Below, one piece after another: positions 47,816-59,799 of a stretch of 64,000 bases of DNA. How positions within the stretch are numbered: position 1 is the first letter of the stretch; every line of letters begins with the position of its first letter. The DNA is from Epiperipatus broadwayi (lineage: Eukaryota; Onychophora; Udeonychophora; Euonychophora; Peripatidae). The stretch spans positions 682,001-746,000 of the forward strand of contig JAQFVV010012670.1 of the NCBI GenBank assembly GCA_028023455.1, written 5' to 3'. The notes beneath the pieces were generated by a model. It saw only the letters and a program-made list of their open reading frames with translations. It did not search any database and was not told the DNA's origin. Position numbers and translations under genes: made by a program.

Positions 47816-48454
47816 AACTTACATTTTTAGTAAAAAAAAAAAAATTATACAATATATGAGAGGGAGCAAATATATTTAAAGGATAAAATTGCATTAAAAA
47901 ACTGACAGACAAAAAGAGTAAAAATTTTCTACAAGTAATTTTTCTTTTTTTAAACTAAAAAGGTAACACTAATGATATTCTGTGATGAAATCAATAAAAA
48001 TATTAATTTAAAAAATAAAGTCACTAGATATTAAAATGAATATACATTTTAAAGTTCTGGTATTTAGCAATTAGTAGTTTCAGAACAGAATCTAAACAAC
48101 ACATTCACAATATATCAGAATTCTTGGGCAAAACCAAATATTTTTACGTAAACATATTTAGCCAAATATACAAAAATAAAGGATCTTACCTTTTCAATTT
48201 TTTTAAGTTTGCAAGTGATTCTGTGTATGCTATCTCAATAACATGGCTTCAATCTAGAAAAATAAAAATGCTGACTTAATCACAACTTTTAAAGACATAA
48301 ACCTTTAATCGTTATTATTTTCATTTTAAAAATAAATAAATAAACCTCAAATAAAATAAATTTTTAAAATAAAACTTAACAAAAAAATATAAATTTCTAG
48401 AAGCTATGAAATGGTATTTTTATTTTTTAAATTTTAAATTAATTTTTTTTTAAA
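47816..48454. other. AT-rich DNA; one weak exon-like site on the minus strand
   Basis: On the minus strand a TTTTTATTTTTCTAG tract precedes about 64 bases ending in AAAAG|GTAAGATC near 48189. One frame reads HVIEIAYTESLANLKKLK. There is a stop in that frame just after the tract, so this is only a suggestion. Nothing else recognised. Confidence 0.3.
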
Positions 48455-48856
48455 CATGTTAAACTTTATTTAAACTTTTCAAATATAAACAATTGCTAGT
48501 AATAACATACAAATACACAACACAGGTTAGTAGACTACACAACGTTTCGAGTGATATTATTCTCTGCTCTTCTTCAGGTGTTGCTGACTTGAACATTGAC
48601 AATATTCATATAGGAGTCGAACTCACATCTTTTAGATTCTTGAATATAAAATTTTATGGCAACACTCAAACCAACTGAGCTATTCAAGAATCTAAAGGTA
48701 TGAGTTTGAGTCCTATGTTAATATTGACACTAGTCAGGCCAGCAACACCTGAAGAAAAGCGGAAAATACTCGAAATATTATGGAATCTACTAACCTGTGT
48801 TGTCTATTTTACTAGCAGTTGTTTGTACTTGAAAAGTTTGAATAAAGTTTGCAATT
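48455..48856. mobile_element. Fold-back FB2: inverted pair of tRNA-like S2 units
   Basis: The ends are inverted: TTAAACTTTATTTAAACTTTTC on the left pairs with TTGAAAAGTTTGAATAAAGTT on the right. Next, ATTGCTAGTAA pairs with TTACTAGCAG, and CAACACAGGTTAGTAGA with TCTACTAACCTGTGTTG. Inside, the left S2 unit is reversed (AACGTTTCGAG, CTTCTTCAGGTGTTGCTG, GAGTCGAACTC) and the right one is forward (AGTTTGAGTCC, CCAGCAACACCTGAAGAA). The left hairpin stem is intact (GAG/CTC next to GAAAC); the right one has decayed. No protein is encoded. Confidence 0.8.
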
Positions 48857-51800
48857 ACACAATATATAATAATAACTGACTTTCTTTTGACTTTTGCTTA
48901 TTATTATTAAATGCTGCCAAACTGATCTCAATTTCTGGCAATCATGAGGATATCTTGCCATTTCAGCATGTAATTAGTTTGTGATTGCAAAATATTTTGC
49001 AATTAACACAAAACTACCATGGCCAACATTATCTATTGCAATTATCCAATCAAAGTAGTGATATGAAATTGGGAAACAATAAACAAAACAATAGAAGAAT
49101 GCATGATAAATTAAAAGACAATAAATAAAAAAAATGCAGGAATTCATTAAGAATTATTAGAGGAAAAAAAAGATGAAATAATATATTACAGCAAGATATG
49201 AAAGATATAATCGATAGGTAAGTATATTATCTGCTGTGTGTCTACTGCCTGTCATTCACTCAATACAATTTAATTTAGCATCTTACATTTAATCTTAAAC
49301 TGTATTAATAAAACTCTCTGCTGACAACTAGATCATATGATCATATCACAATTTTCTCCTCTCTGTACAACAACAATTGGTAAGATGAGAATAAATGTAT
49401 ATTTTCCAAGTAAGAAAACAAATTAAATAATTTACCAAATTTTAATGTGTCCATTTTCTTCATGATTTTCAGGGATAAAAATTAAACAATTTATACTTTC
49501 CCCTACCCCTAAAACTTTTCTTATGTGGAAAAAGAAAAAAACCATCATGTAACTAATTTTAAGAATCACTGACTTTTTAATGACATTTAAATATCATCTG
49601 AAACGATCAGATTTTCTTACAATCTAATTACCAGGTGTTCACAACCAGAAGACTTCAGAGAACAGATAAATGAAGAGCTAATTTGTTGAATGCTACTGTT
49701 TTTGTTGTGGTGGTGATTTTTTTTTTAAATTATCTGTTTTATTTTTAAGATTTCTAGTTTTCTAAACAAATATTCAGTTATTTCACATACATAATAACAA
49801 TTTTAAAATATTGCAAATCAAAAACTAAATATCACAATAAATACGAATTAAATTTCAAATGTCCAGCTTTAACACATATTAATATAAATATTTTTAAAAT
49901 AAATAAATTTCTGTTCGTAAATTATTCAACCATTGCCTGATAAAAGCTTCCCATTAGAGCTACAGATCAATGATTTTCCCAGACTAAGCAAGTATAGTTG
50001 AAAAATGGCCTTGAAATAGCATCTAAGCCTGCCTAATTTCTAATTTAAAGAATAAACAGTAAGGACATGCATTATTTATGAAGCTTACTTGAATATATAG
50101 ACAACTCCTGAATCATTAAGCCATTTCAAAAGTGTTTATGTATGTATGTGTTTATAAAATCCCCTCCCCTCACAAAAAAATAAAAACTAGGTTATCAACA
50201 TTTTCACAACATTTAATTAATATTCAGTTAAAATTACAAGATCTTTTAAGATTCATGATTTGCATTTTATTATTATTTTTAGCATGAGTTATGATTTTGA
50301 AGTATACAATTTTGATAAATTAATATGCACACATTTTAAAATAAAATTTAAAAATATACTTCAATATATATTTGAAAATTAATAAGACTAACTGCCATGA
50401 CTGCTCCATTTGTATTTTGACTTTCTTAATCCAATCATTTTATTCAATTATGGATTTTGTATTTTCCCCTATAAAATAACAATAGAACAGCTTAAGAAGG
50501 ATTTACTAGGAGTAATACTAAAAAAAATAAATGTGTTCTCAGTTTATTATTCAATCACACTGTTCTATTTTGCTGTTGTTATTATTTTTGTTGATAGCTC
50601 AAACAACTAAGGTTTGAATTTGAATGTCTGTTCATAAAAATGAAACAAGTAGTGAAAAAGATGAGTCATTATGAAATCAGATTTTAAAAAGAATTATTAA
50701 TAAATTAAAGAATATGAAAACAGCAACAATAAAAGTTATCAAATTCTTTAAATTAATTTTTTAAATTCAAAATGTATTTTGAAGAAGAAAAAAATATATA
50801 ATCTTAGAAGGCAAATCATTTAGGTCAATTTGTTTAATTTTTCAAATCTCTATGAGTATCAAACATTATTGATTTCAGTTACTATTTACATTTTCAACTA
50901 TTCAAATAAAACATATTATTCTTAAATACAATAAGGATCAAAGAAAGATAAAACTGCCTGCTTTATTATTAATTCATAACCAGAGGCAGGAAAAGTAGGC
51001 TATATAATTTTTAGTTCCTACTATAAAGCAAAAAAAAAAAAAAACTTTTTTTCTCCTTTGAAAAGTAGGTGTTCTTACATGATAAAATTAAAGGAAACAG
51101 TAAATATAACAAAATAATAATAATTTTTTTTTTTTTTTAAATCAAATAAAAAAGAACAATTTCGGGAAGGGGGTAGATGAAGAAGAAACACTACTTGTGA
51201 GAAAAAACTGTTCACAAATAAAATAAATAAATTTCAAAGTGAGTAAAAAGATATAAAAGCTAACATTCTGTATTAGAAATATTATTTCTAAAAAAAAAAA
51301 AATTTCTTAATCTGAAAATTATATATACATGAATTTTGGAAAGTTTAATAGTGACAAAGAAAATGGATGAGTAGTAATTACATGGATGAACAATGTGATA
51401 ATAATGTATTTTTGAGCAGTCTAAAAACCAAAAAATGAAAAAGACCATGATGACTGCCAGAAGGTTCAAGGACAAATTTGATGGTACTTAATAATAATTG
51501 CCTGACCTTGCTATTGAAAATCAATGTTAAAAACTATCTGTATATTAGATTCAGTTACTTTATAAATTTACATTGAAAATAATTCCTAGCTAACTTATAG
51601 ATTGCATTAAAGAATCTTTCACAAATAGCAGAAAAAGTTTTGAATGATGAGTATAAATATTACTCAAACAAAAAAACATTAGATAATTGGAATCAATGCT
51701 ATAGAGAAAGAACTCTTCAACACATCACTATTGTTGTGTTTTCTTTTATGAAAAGCAAACCAATCCAGATTGTGAGAATTTTTACCCTGCTAATACACGT

Positions 51801-51949
51801 ATAGTCAAGAAAAACAGCTATTATATTTATTAAGTGAGATATTTTTTTAATAGTATATAATAAATTTAATTTAGGATCATATTTTTTTGCTAATATGATT
51901 GTAATCATATCAGTTATCTGAAGGCAGGTATCACACATCAAGACAAATC
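48857..51949. other. AT-rich DNA, nothing recognised
   Basis: Only chance frames and homopolymers (near 51029-51044, 51125-51139, 51290-51302). No repeat family or gene recognised. Confidence 0.5.
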
Positions 51950-53439
51950 AATTCTATCATCTTTCTTGCTCTATTCTTCAATCAACTATAACTATCCATA
52001 TCTTACAATTGTTAATCAACTTCTTTATTCTATTCACATTCTTTATAATTATACAATTCCATTTTCTTCTGTTTCTTAATTTTTTCAATTTTCCTCCACA
52101 TCTGTAAAGTTTCTAGTCTCTCTTCTGCCACCTTTACCAATCATAAGAATCTCTACAGCACATAAAGATACATTCCAAACATTTAACAGACAACCTACTT
52201 CCATCATAAATTTTAATTATTTTCTAAATACTTAAAAATAATTTGCTTTGCATTCCTTTCTTAACTATCATGTTTAAATTTTTACTTTCTCCATTTACTT
52301 TCAATACTTTAATTTTAATCGCATATATTTCCATTTCAAATTGTTTATATCATTAACAAATGTGATATAACAAACTCATCTTCACCAAATGACACTACTG
52401 TCTCATTTAGCAATTCATCTCAATAAACAAAGTACCAACTTGATAGCATCTCTGTTTTAAACTTCTTCAATTTATCTACTTTGTACAAAGATAATTTAAT
52501 CATGCATATATTTTCCTTATTTATAAATTTCTCAACAGTCAACTCTTGTTCTAATTTCTATTTCTTTAAAATATTCAATAAAGAAAACTAATTCACTCAT
52601 GTAAATTACTTTTCATGAATAATCCCTTTTTCTCTTTCTACATCTCTCTCAATAATAGTCCTTATCACTCCACTTCCAACTCTTGTCCCTCCACTTTTTC
52701 CAGGTTCAAACTTCCTTTAGATAAAAAAAAAAAAAACAGTTGAATTATTTATTACAAATACTTACATTCAAAATATTCTCAATATCTCACTAGCTCGTAA
52801 AAGTCAAACTATTTTTTTTAAAATATTCAACGTTTACTACAATAGGCCATTTCCTTAATTGAATCATTGAAAAAAAAATCTCTAATCATAAATTACAAAT
52901 ATATTACCAATATCACCACAAGTCTTTACCAATTTAATTAGAATATCATGAATTCTCTGAGCTTTGCCAAACTTTGTCTCATTTACTACTTTACAAAGTC
53001 TTTCTTCATGGCTGTACAACCTGTTTCATCCTTATCTCTTTATTTTTTTTTTTAATCACCATAGATGAAAGCATCTTTTATAATATGAATCATTTATAAA
53101 TTACTATACTTTTCCATCTTTTAACTACATCCTCTACTTTTACTAGTAACATACAACTAAGCTTTACTTAATGCTTTATTCCTGAGATCTCATTTTTCCA
53201 CTTAAATATTTTTCCCATAGCATTAAAATCTTTTCACTATATTACTCATAATACTTTCTATTTTCATCTCTCAATTCATTGTAAGATTGTTCTATAAATA
53301 CTTTTTCCAGTAGTATTTATTTTTTCCATTTTCTTCTCTGACATTTTACTTATCTCATTAGTGACTTAAAGTCATTATCAGCATGGCATTAATATTGGCA
53401 TTAACAAGAAATTTGGGCATTCCATCATTAGATTTTCAA
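51950..53439. other. Pyrimidine-rich plus strand, unidentified
   Basis: The plus strand is markedly T+C-rich over more than 1 kb, with many CTTTC, TTCATC and TCTTC words, so the minus strand reads as Lys/Glu/Arg-rich. Minus-strand pieces such as KVFIEQSYNELRDENRKYYE near 53310-53255 look coding but are short. This could be a strongly decayed gene or transposon ORF on the minus strand. No family recognised. Confidence 0.35.
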
Positions 53440-53705
53440 TGGTAAGGATAGCTGAAGAGTTGGAGGATGGATTAGATTGAAACTTGTCCATTAAAGTTTG
53501 AAGATTTGCTATTTTAATATAAACCGAGCACTGATTGTATTTGTGGAAAATGATCTGTCTGGACCAACTGATGAGTGCTGGTTTAGCAGGAATTAAATAT
53601 ATTGAAGACCATTATCTTTTTCACATGTGTGTCGGTTGTATGACAAAGTGGATAGCTGAAGAGAACTTGAAAGTCTATGTTCAAATCCCCTACAATTACA
53701 CTTGA
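53440..53705 (+). mobile_element. FB3 unit, single arm
   Basis: It aligns with the right arm of the 1-kb palindrome: GTTGGA(G/A)GA, TTTAAAGTTT, AGC(A/C)GAGCACTGATT-like, the region around TTATCTTTTTCACATGTG, then GTCGGTTGTATGACAAAGTGG. It ends in AACTTGAAAGTCTATGTTC and AAATCCCC followed by ACAATTACA, as at 3302-3365. Only one arm is present. Confidence 0.7.
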
Positions 53706-54784
53706 ACCCCAAGTATACAAATTATGCTTGTATTCAAATATTATCATCTCATTATTATATCAAGACTTAATTTAATTCTTTTATTCTTTTCATAAACAAC
53801 TTGTAGATTATTTTAAATTTTTCCTGAATAATACATCTATTTGAATTTATTTCAATACTTTTATCTAACAAGTGGAAGTTTTTCTTTAATATCTTTCAAT
53901 TCACTTGCTTACTTCTTTCTTGGTCAATATTTCTGCCCCTCATAAAAGACATTTTAATTATATTACTAATAAAGTGTGGCATAAATTTGAACAACTCCAG
54001 AATGTACTCATAGGCTTTTGGTATTATTTCTAAACCTACTTTGTATCAATATATAATAGAATAAAAAAACCAATTCTGTCATTTAAAAGTTCCATGTCAT
54101 TAGCTCTAGAAAATCTTTTCAATTTTTCACTTTTGTTCATTCCTTATTTCTAATCCATAATCTCCTACAATCGTATCTTCCATCTTCACCACAACATTTT
54201 AAATCTTTATTACAAAACTATTTTTAAAGTATTTTTGTATTTTACATTTTATTATTTAAATGATTTCATTGTCATATTTTTCCTAAGGGAAGTTATGAAC
54301 TCAAGAAATAAGGGATTAAAATTCAACTTTTTTATTTCTGGAGCTCAAATGTCTTGTGAAACTTCCAAGCAACTATTTATCTATTATTGTTACCATCATA
54401 TTCGCTAAAAGGCAAATAAATATATTTGAATAACAACTAGAGCTCTTGAAAGAATTTTGAATCTAATCACTAATTATCATTACCAGCTTTTAAGATTTTT
54501 TTTTCTTAGCTAGGACAGTATTTAATCTATTGTGTCCACTGTAATTTCTAGAATAATACATTTTTATACTTCCTTAATTCGTAAATCCCTTATTTCACAG
54601 AGAGTTTCATTTACCTTTTGTAAATATATTTTTCAAGTTCTTGGTCATCTATTTATACAATAGCATTTAATTATAATTAAATATTAAATATCAATATTGT
54701 TTGGCTCAACTAGACTATATCATGTAACAAAATGATGATGAAGATGACAAACTGAGGTATGTGTAGAGAACTTTCTATTCCTTC
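53706..54784. other. AT-rich DNA, nothing recognised
   Basis: The T+C bias of the preceding block fades out here. No gene or repeat family recognised. Confidence 0.45.
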
Positions 54785-54792
54785 ATTTAAAC

Positions 54793-55342
54793 CAGTGGTC
54801 TTCAACCCTTGGTCCGTGAACCAGTGCCGGGCCGCAGAAGTTTTTTACCAGTCCGCAGGTAGACTGGCAGGAAAGTTTATAATAACAAAATAATAAGAGT
54901 TTAAACTTTTAATTAATATAAACAATTTTTATTTATTTTTCCATCTCATTTTTACCCAATTAAAAAAAAAAAAAACAGAACGAAAACAAAATCTAATCAA
55001 TCATACATAAATTAATTTGTTTTTCTAGTTATCACAGATGTTTATGGAGGGGAGGGGATAGAATTAAATTTGTTGTTACTTTTCTAAAAAAATTCAAAAT
55101 TAAAAAAAGTTTTTTATTATACAAACTCCATATATATATAACTTCATTTTGTATATTTAACATTATTGTTTTGATCAGTTATAACAATTATGCTCATCTA
55201 AGGCTACGCAGTTTACATCTTTAAGAAAATTTATCTATAGACTTCTCCCAGTCCACGAAACCTTATCCTCACTTTTGCCTGTCTGCGAAACCTTATCCTT
55301 ATTTTTACTGGTCCACAGGTGTGAAAAGGTTGAAGACCACTG
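54793..55342. mobile_element. hAT-type MITE with 8-bp target duplication
   Basis: Terminal inverted repeats CAGTGGTCTTCAACC and GGTTGAAGACCACTG are perfect over 15 bp and have the CAGTGGT...CAACC form of hAT (Charlie-like) ends. They are flanked by a perfect 8-bp direct repeat ATTTAAAC (54785-54792 and 55343-55350), the hAT signature. Subterminal parts contain the CCGGGCCGCAG and CTGGTCCACAGG type words common in such elements. The element is 550 bp with no transposase frame, so it is non-autonomous. Confidence 0.9.
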
Positions 55343-55350
55343 ATTTAAAC

Positions 55351-55526
55351 TATCTACCTAGGTGAGATTAATTGAATATTATCTATCTATGAATGAGAAA
55401 ATAGATTTAAATAATTTTAAACTACCAAACAGATTATAACTATAGATTAATAGTAAATAAATAATATTTATTCACAAAATAATCAGAGCATAATAATAAA
55501 CACAAACCTTAAACATCAGCCTTCCT
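55351..55526. other. AT-rich spacer
   Basis: No feature recognised. Confidence 0.5.
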
Positions 55527-55851
55527 GGTAAAATTTATTATTTTTGAATTAATATTATAAATTTAATTATTAAGTTTTGTATAGCCATTACTAAAACTTA
55601 ATTAAATGTAGCATAGCTTAAAAATATTGGTACCCATTGGTATAATAATGATGGTCAATTTAATTATAAATTTTTAATTATTATTAAACAATACAATTAA
55701 GAACATGATAAGTCATATTTGTATATTCACTTGGCTGTTTTTTTTATTATGCATACAATTTCAAAATTAAGAAAAATGATTAAAATGTGCAATCAATGGC
55801 ATATAATGAATTGTACACTTACCAGAAACAACAATACAAAAACAAATTATA

Positions 55852-55960
55852 GTCAAGCATTGGTGGTCAAGAGGTCAGCGACAGCTGCTTTACAAGCAGT
55901 TGTCCTGGGTTAGCAGGTTTGCTTCCCGGCTGATGCTATGACACATGGGAAAAAAAAAAA
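55852..55960 (+). mobile_element. SINE S1, complete, in duplication unit 1
   Basis: Head GTCAAGCATTGGTGGTCAAG, box B AGCAGGTTTGCTTCCCGG, end TGATGCTATGACACATGG, A tail. Target duplication ACAAATTATA at 55842-55851 and 55961-55970. Unit 2 keeps a single uninterrupted GAATTATAAACTTTG at the matching position, an empty site. Confidence 0.9.
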
Positions 55961-56697
55961 ACAAATTATAAACTTTGATAATATTTTTTTTCAATATTTA
56001 ATTTTAGTACAGAATATTCAAATTTTAACCATTCACTATAATTTTATATTTTAAGATATTCTTTCACCAATTTTAAATTTGACATTTAAGGTAATACTGA
56101 ATTTTCTTTCATCCATCTCAATTTAACAATCTTTCTTTTTGCGATTTCTTTAGAATGGTATAGTAAATTTTAGAATTTTCCAATTTTATGGTAGAATTTA
56201 CTATTTTTGAATTAATATTATAAATTTAATTCTTAAGTTTTACAAAGACACTAATACAACTTAATTAAATGTAACATAGTTCAAAATTATTAGTACCCAT
56301 TAGTATAATAACGATGGTCAATTTAGTTATGAATTTTTAATAATTAATATTAAAAAATACAATTATGAAGTTTATTTTTTTATTCAGCTGACTATTTTTT
56401 ATGATGCATGCAATTTCAAAATTAAATACTTCTATCTCAATGAAATCATAAGAACAATGATAAAAATATAAATCAATGATATACAATGATTTGTACACTT
56501 AACAGAAACATCCATACAAAAATGAATTATAAACTTTGTTAATACTTTTTTTCAATATTTAATTTTAATATTGAATATTCAAATTTTAAGATATTCTTTC
56601 ACCAATTTTATTTCACACTTAATGTAATAGTGAATCTTCTTTAAATCTGTCTTAATTTAAAATCTTTCTTTTAGCAGAGTTTCTTTAGAATGGTATA

Positions 56698-56812
56698 ATA
56701 ATATTTACTAAGGCAATAAACCTCAAGAGTGTGCGCTTGGTAGGGACCTCTACAGGTCTTAACCACAAGCTTACGCTGTGGTTAAATAAATGTGTGTTAA
56801 ATAAATTTATAA
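56698..56812. mobile_element. Unclassified 115-bp insertion in duplication unit 2
   Basis: Flanked by the 13-bp direct repeat TTAGAATGGTATA (56685-56697 and 56813-56825), which occurs once at the matching place in unit 1. The insert contains GTGTGCGCTTGGTAGGGAC, a short palindrome CTTAACCACAAGC...GTGGTTAA and an end with two GTTAAATAAA copies. The target-repeat length and A-rich end suggest a retroposon. Box A and B are not clear, so I cannot name a class. Confidence 0.75.
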
Positions 56813-56852
56813 TTAGAATGGTATAGTAAATTTTAGAATGTTCTAATTTTAT

Positions 56853-58375
56853 AAATATCTAAGAAAAAAAATGTGTCTATGCAAATAAGTTATACAATTT
56901 CATAAATAATTTCCTGTGCTTTCTAATGAGATACTGAACATAATGTTACAATTTATAACTTTTGAGTTGTAACAACTTTTCCATGTTTAAATTTTTATTT
57001 TTTATAGAAAGAAAAAAATATATTTTTAACAGAATTCAAGATTATTAAAATAAATTCATAGATGAGTAAAAATTATGTATAGTTTAGAATATTATATTTT
57101 TACACTATCATTTTCTATTATAATTTTTAATATTAGTTTGTAAAAGAAATTGATCAAATAATTATATATACAATATATCATTTATTTGTACAATTTTTAT
57201 ATGTACATATACATGTGAATAAATAATCAAAAGTTATAATTTTATCCTATTTTAAAGAGTAAGAAAAGACACAATTTTAATGACAAATTCATCAGCTCAA
57301 ATGTTTACTGCACAGCATAAAGGTACATTCAGAAGCATTGAATTTGCTAAGTCAGTGATAACGCTGGCAGCTATGTTCTTTTTGTTGTAACAGGTACACA
57401 CTTTCAATAATTGTGAAAAAATAATATTTTATATTTCAAAAGAGGGTGTAATGTCTGAAAGAATTATGATAATTTTAATACAGAATGGGAAGAATAGTTT
57501 TCTTCATAATGATGAAAGCAAAATATGTTTATGTCTTGCAAATGTGTTACCCCCCCCCCCCAGAAAAGTATTGAAAGATATATTAAAATCATACACATAA
57601 TATATACATAGTGGTTTGGACAAAATAAATAACCCTTGCCCTGAAAAAGTGTGTACCCACCCCTCATATATTGTGTATATATAAACTCATTTTGAATATA
57701 TATATAACTTTATTTATGAATTTTTGTTTTTGTGCTTAAATGCTGATTTTTGAGAATATTTTTAGTTTGTTTCAATATGAATCAAACTAATGTGACAGCA
57801 CCAGACCCTTCATAGATGGTCACCCAATTTCAGCTTTTAAGGAATTCATAGGAATGAAAATTCATAAATAAAGAACACTAACTCCCACTATTTAATTGAC
57901 CAATAGATATGCAGATAGTCTAACTACCAATCAATAATATAAAAACAATATATAAATTTCAATACCATTTACATTTTTCTTTTTCTTTTTTATTTTATTT
58001 TTTAACTTCTTTTTTTTTTAAAAAAAAGTTTCTTAACGTGAAATTTTAAAAAAAATCAAAATCAATATGAAAATAAAATATAAAAAATGATTGTATTATA
58101 AGCATGGATGGATAATATTAATTTTCTACTTAAATAAAAAATATATATTTTCCTTTTTTTAAGCACTAAATGAATGATAAAATTCATATCAGATATGTGC
58201 TTATGTATAAATATTCAAACTATATATATTGTACATGTAAAATTGAAGTTATCTACTAAAAAGAGAATGATGGAAAAAGATGTTTATCACTCCTTTTTAA
58301 GTAAATCAACTTTAACTTCATTAATACATGGTAAGTATATTTTCTTATTCTCTTTCACGTTATTTGCATAGAGCT
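56853..58375. other. AT-rich DNA, nothing recognised
   Basis: A 12-C run lies at 57550-57561. A frame at 58174-58371 contains MMEKDVYHSFLSKSTLTSL followed by ATG|GTAAGTA, an exon-end-like context, but support is weak. Confidence 0.45.
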
Positions 58376-58480
58376 CTGATGAAGACTGCTGGACAGTCGA
58401 AACTGTAAGGAAAATAAAAAAGTTTTTAAGAAAATTTGTTTGCATTGAAGTGTATATGAAAGAACTGTTATAAGCAATAT
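58376..58480 (+). repeat. Hairpin segment of CUGANGA-stem-GAAA type
   Basis: CTGATGA, an A, then GACTG-CTGGA-CAGTC directly followed by GAAAC (58376-58405): a perfect 5-bp stem with a 5-base loop. The following 75 bases (AAATTTGTTTGCATTGAAG...) are AT-rich. Similar hairpins with different stems lie in S2/FB2 and FB1. It is probably part of a transposon end, but no second copy of its flanks was seen. Confidence 0.5.
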
Positions 58481-58905
58481 ATATACATGGTAAGTAGTTA
58501 ATCATATTGAACAATATCTGATAATTTACTTGTATTTAAACACTGTCTTTTTTATTTCCACTTTACTTAATAATGCTATTTCCTTAAGAGTTTCGTATTT
58601 CATTCATTTGAAATAGATGAAATTTGAGTTTCAATATATTTTTTTACATTTCCTTTTCAATTTTTTATAACTAAAACTACTACTCTGTTGCAAAAGTGCA
58701 CAACTTTTTAAAAATCAAACCATCCTCCAGTTCACATAAACTAAACAAATTTCAATAAAATAATGCTTATAAAGCAAATAATTAATAGATTTCCTCATTA
58801 AATAAACGTAATATACAACAAATGCAAAGACATATAATGAACACTAGAACAACAGACATCTTTGCCATGTAAAATTGTTTGTTTACTTCTCTATAGTGGT
58901 AAAAC
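58481..58905. other. AT-rich DNA, nothing recognised
   Basis: TACATGGTAAGTA occurs at 58492-58497 and near 58325, probably by chance. No gene recognised. Confidence 0.45.
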
Positions 58906-58921
58906 AACATATTTTTGTTAA

Positions 58922-59014
58922 GCGTTGGTGGCCGAGTGGTTAGCACAGCTGCTTTACAAGCAGTTGTCCCAGGGTTCGTTCCCCAGCTGACACTTTGACA
59001 CATAAAAAAATAAT
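58922..59014 (+). mobile_element. SINE S1, complete
   Basis: Head GCGTTGGTGGCCGAGTGGTT (box A), GGGTTCGTTCCCC (box B), end CTGACACTTTGACACATA, A-rich tail. Target duplication AACATATTTTTG(C)TTAA at 58906-58921 and 59015-59031. It belongs to the subfamily ending CTTTGACACAT. Confidence 0.9.
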
Positions 59015-59031
59015 AACATATTTTTGCTTAA

Positions 59032-59779
59032 AAGTAATCCTCAAAGTGCATATACTATAATAATTTTAGCCATGACTACAAAAGCGGAATTTCAAAGCTG
59101 ACTAATGTTGCCATCAGAAAAAAAAACACTCATAATGAAAATATGGTGAAATGGTGAAAATTTAAGTGATACACATAGAATTGCTAAATTAATGAATTAT
59201 GTAGAAATAGTATTGTTAAATATGTCCACCTCCTGTGACAATGATGAGCACTACTATTAGTTAAATACGTATGTCCATCTTTTCATCTGAAGATTCTTCA
59301 GTCTGTCTATATCTATCAAACTCATGTTAGACTAGATTCCTTTTTTTTAATAGAATCTTTGCTATGTCATCTTTCCTCAATTTATGGTTTTGGGTTCCAC
59401 TTTTTCTACCATGTTTCTTACATGGTTATCTTGCAGTTTTGGTTAGTTACAGGCTGAATAGAGAAATTTCTTGAATAGATAAAAAAAAATGCTAATGGCT
59501 TTATTGCTCAGGAGTTCGTAAGAGGTTTGGTTACCAAAACTATGAATGCCAGAATCAATCCTGAGATTTTCCAATTCCAAGTTGCACACTCTATCAATTA
59601 TGCCAAACTGTTCAGGGTCTTGCATAGATGATTTCCTAACATTGTTTACTGACTATTTTGTCCAAAGGTTCTGATCTTCTATACAGTCAATTATGCTAAC
59701 ACCAATAGTACAATTTTTAACTATATCTTTCTTTGGTTATAGAATTTATTCTATTGTAATCACTGATATCTTTCTTCAC
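59032..59779. other. AT-rich DNA, possible decayed LINE flank
   Basis: A minus-strand frame at 59443-59625 (MQDPEQFGIIDRVCNLELE and on) has protein-like composition and lies downstream of the ORF1 fragment that follows, so it may be a decayed part of the same LINE. Not proven. Confidence 0.35.
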
Positions 59780-59799
59780 TAATAATATGAGATTGCTTT

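Larger units (their letters stand above)
55527..56852. repeat. Tandem duplication, two units of about 550 bp plus insertions
   Basis: Unit 1 (55527-56189) and unit 2 (56190-56852) align from GGTA(A/G)AATTTA(T/C)TATTTTTG to TTTTAGAAT(T/G)TTC(C/T)AATTTTAT along their whole length, with point differences and small indels. Unit 1 contains a SINE (55852-55960) that unit 2 lacks. Unit 2 contains a 115-bp insertion (56698-56812) that unit 1 lacks. Both insertions therefore came after, or were not shared by, the duplication. Confidence 0.85.
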
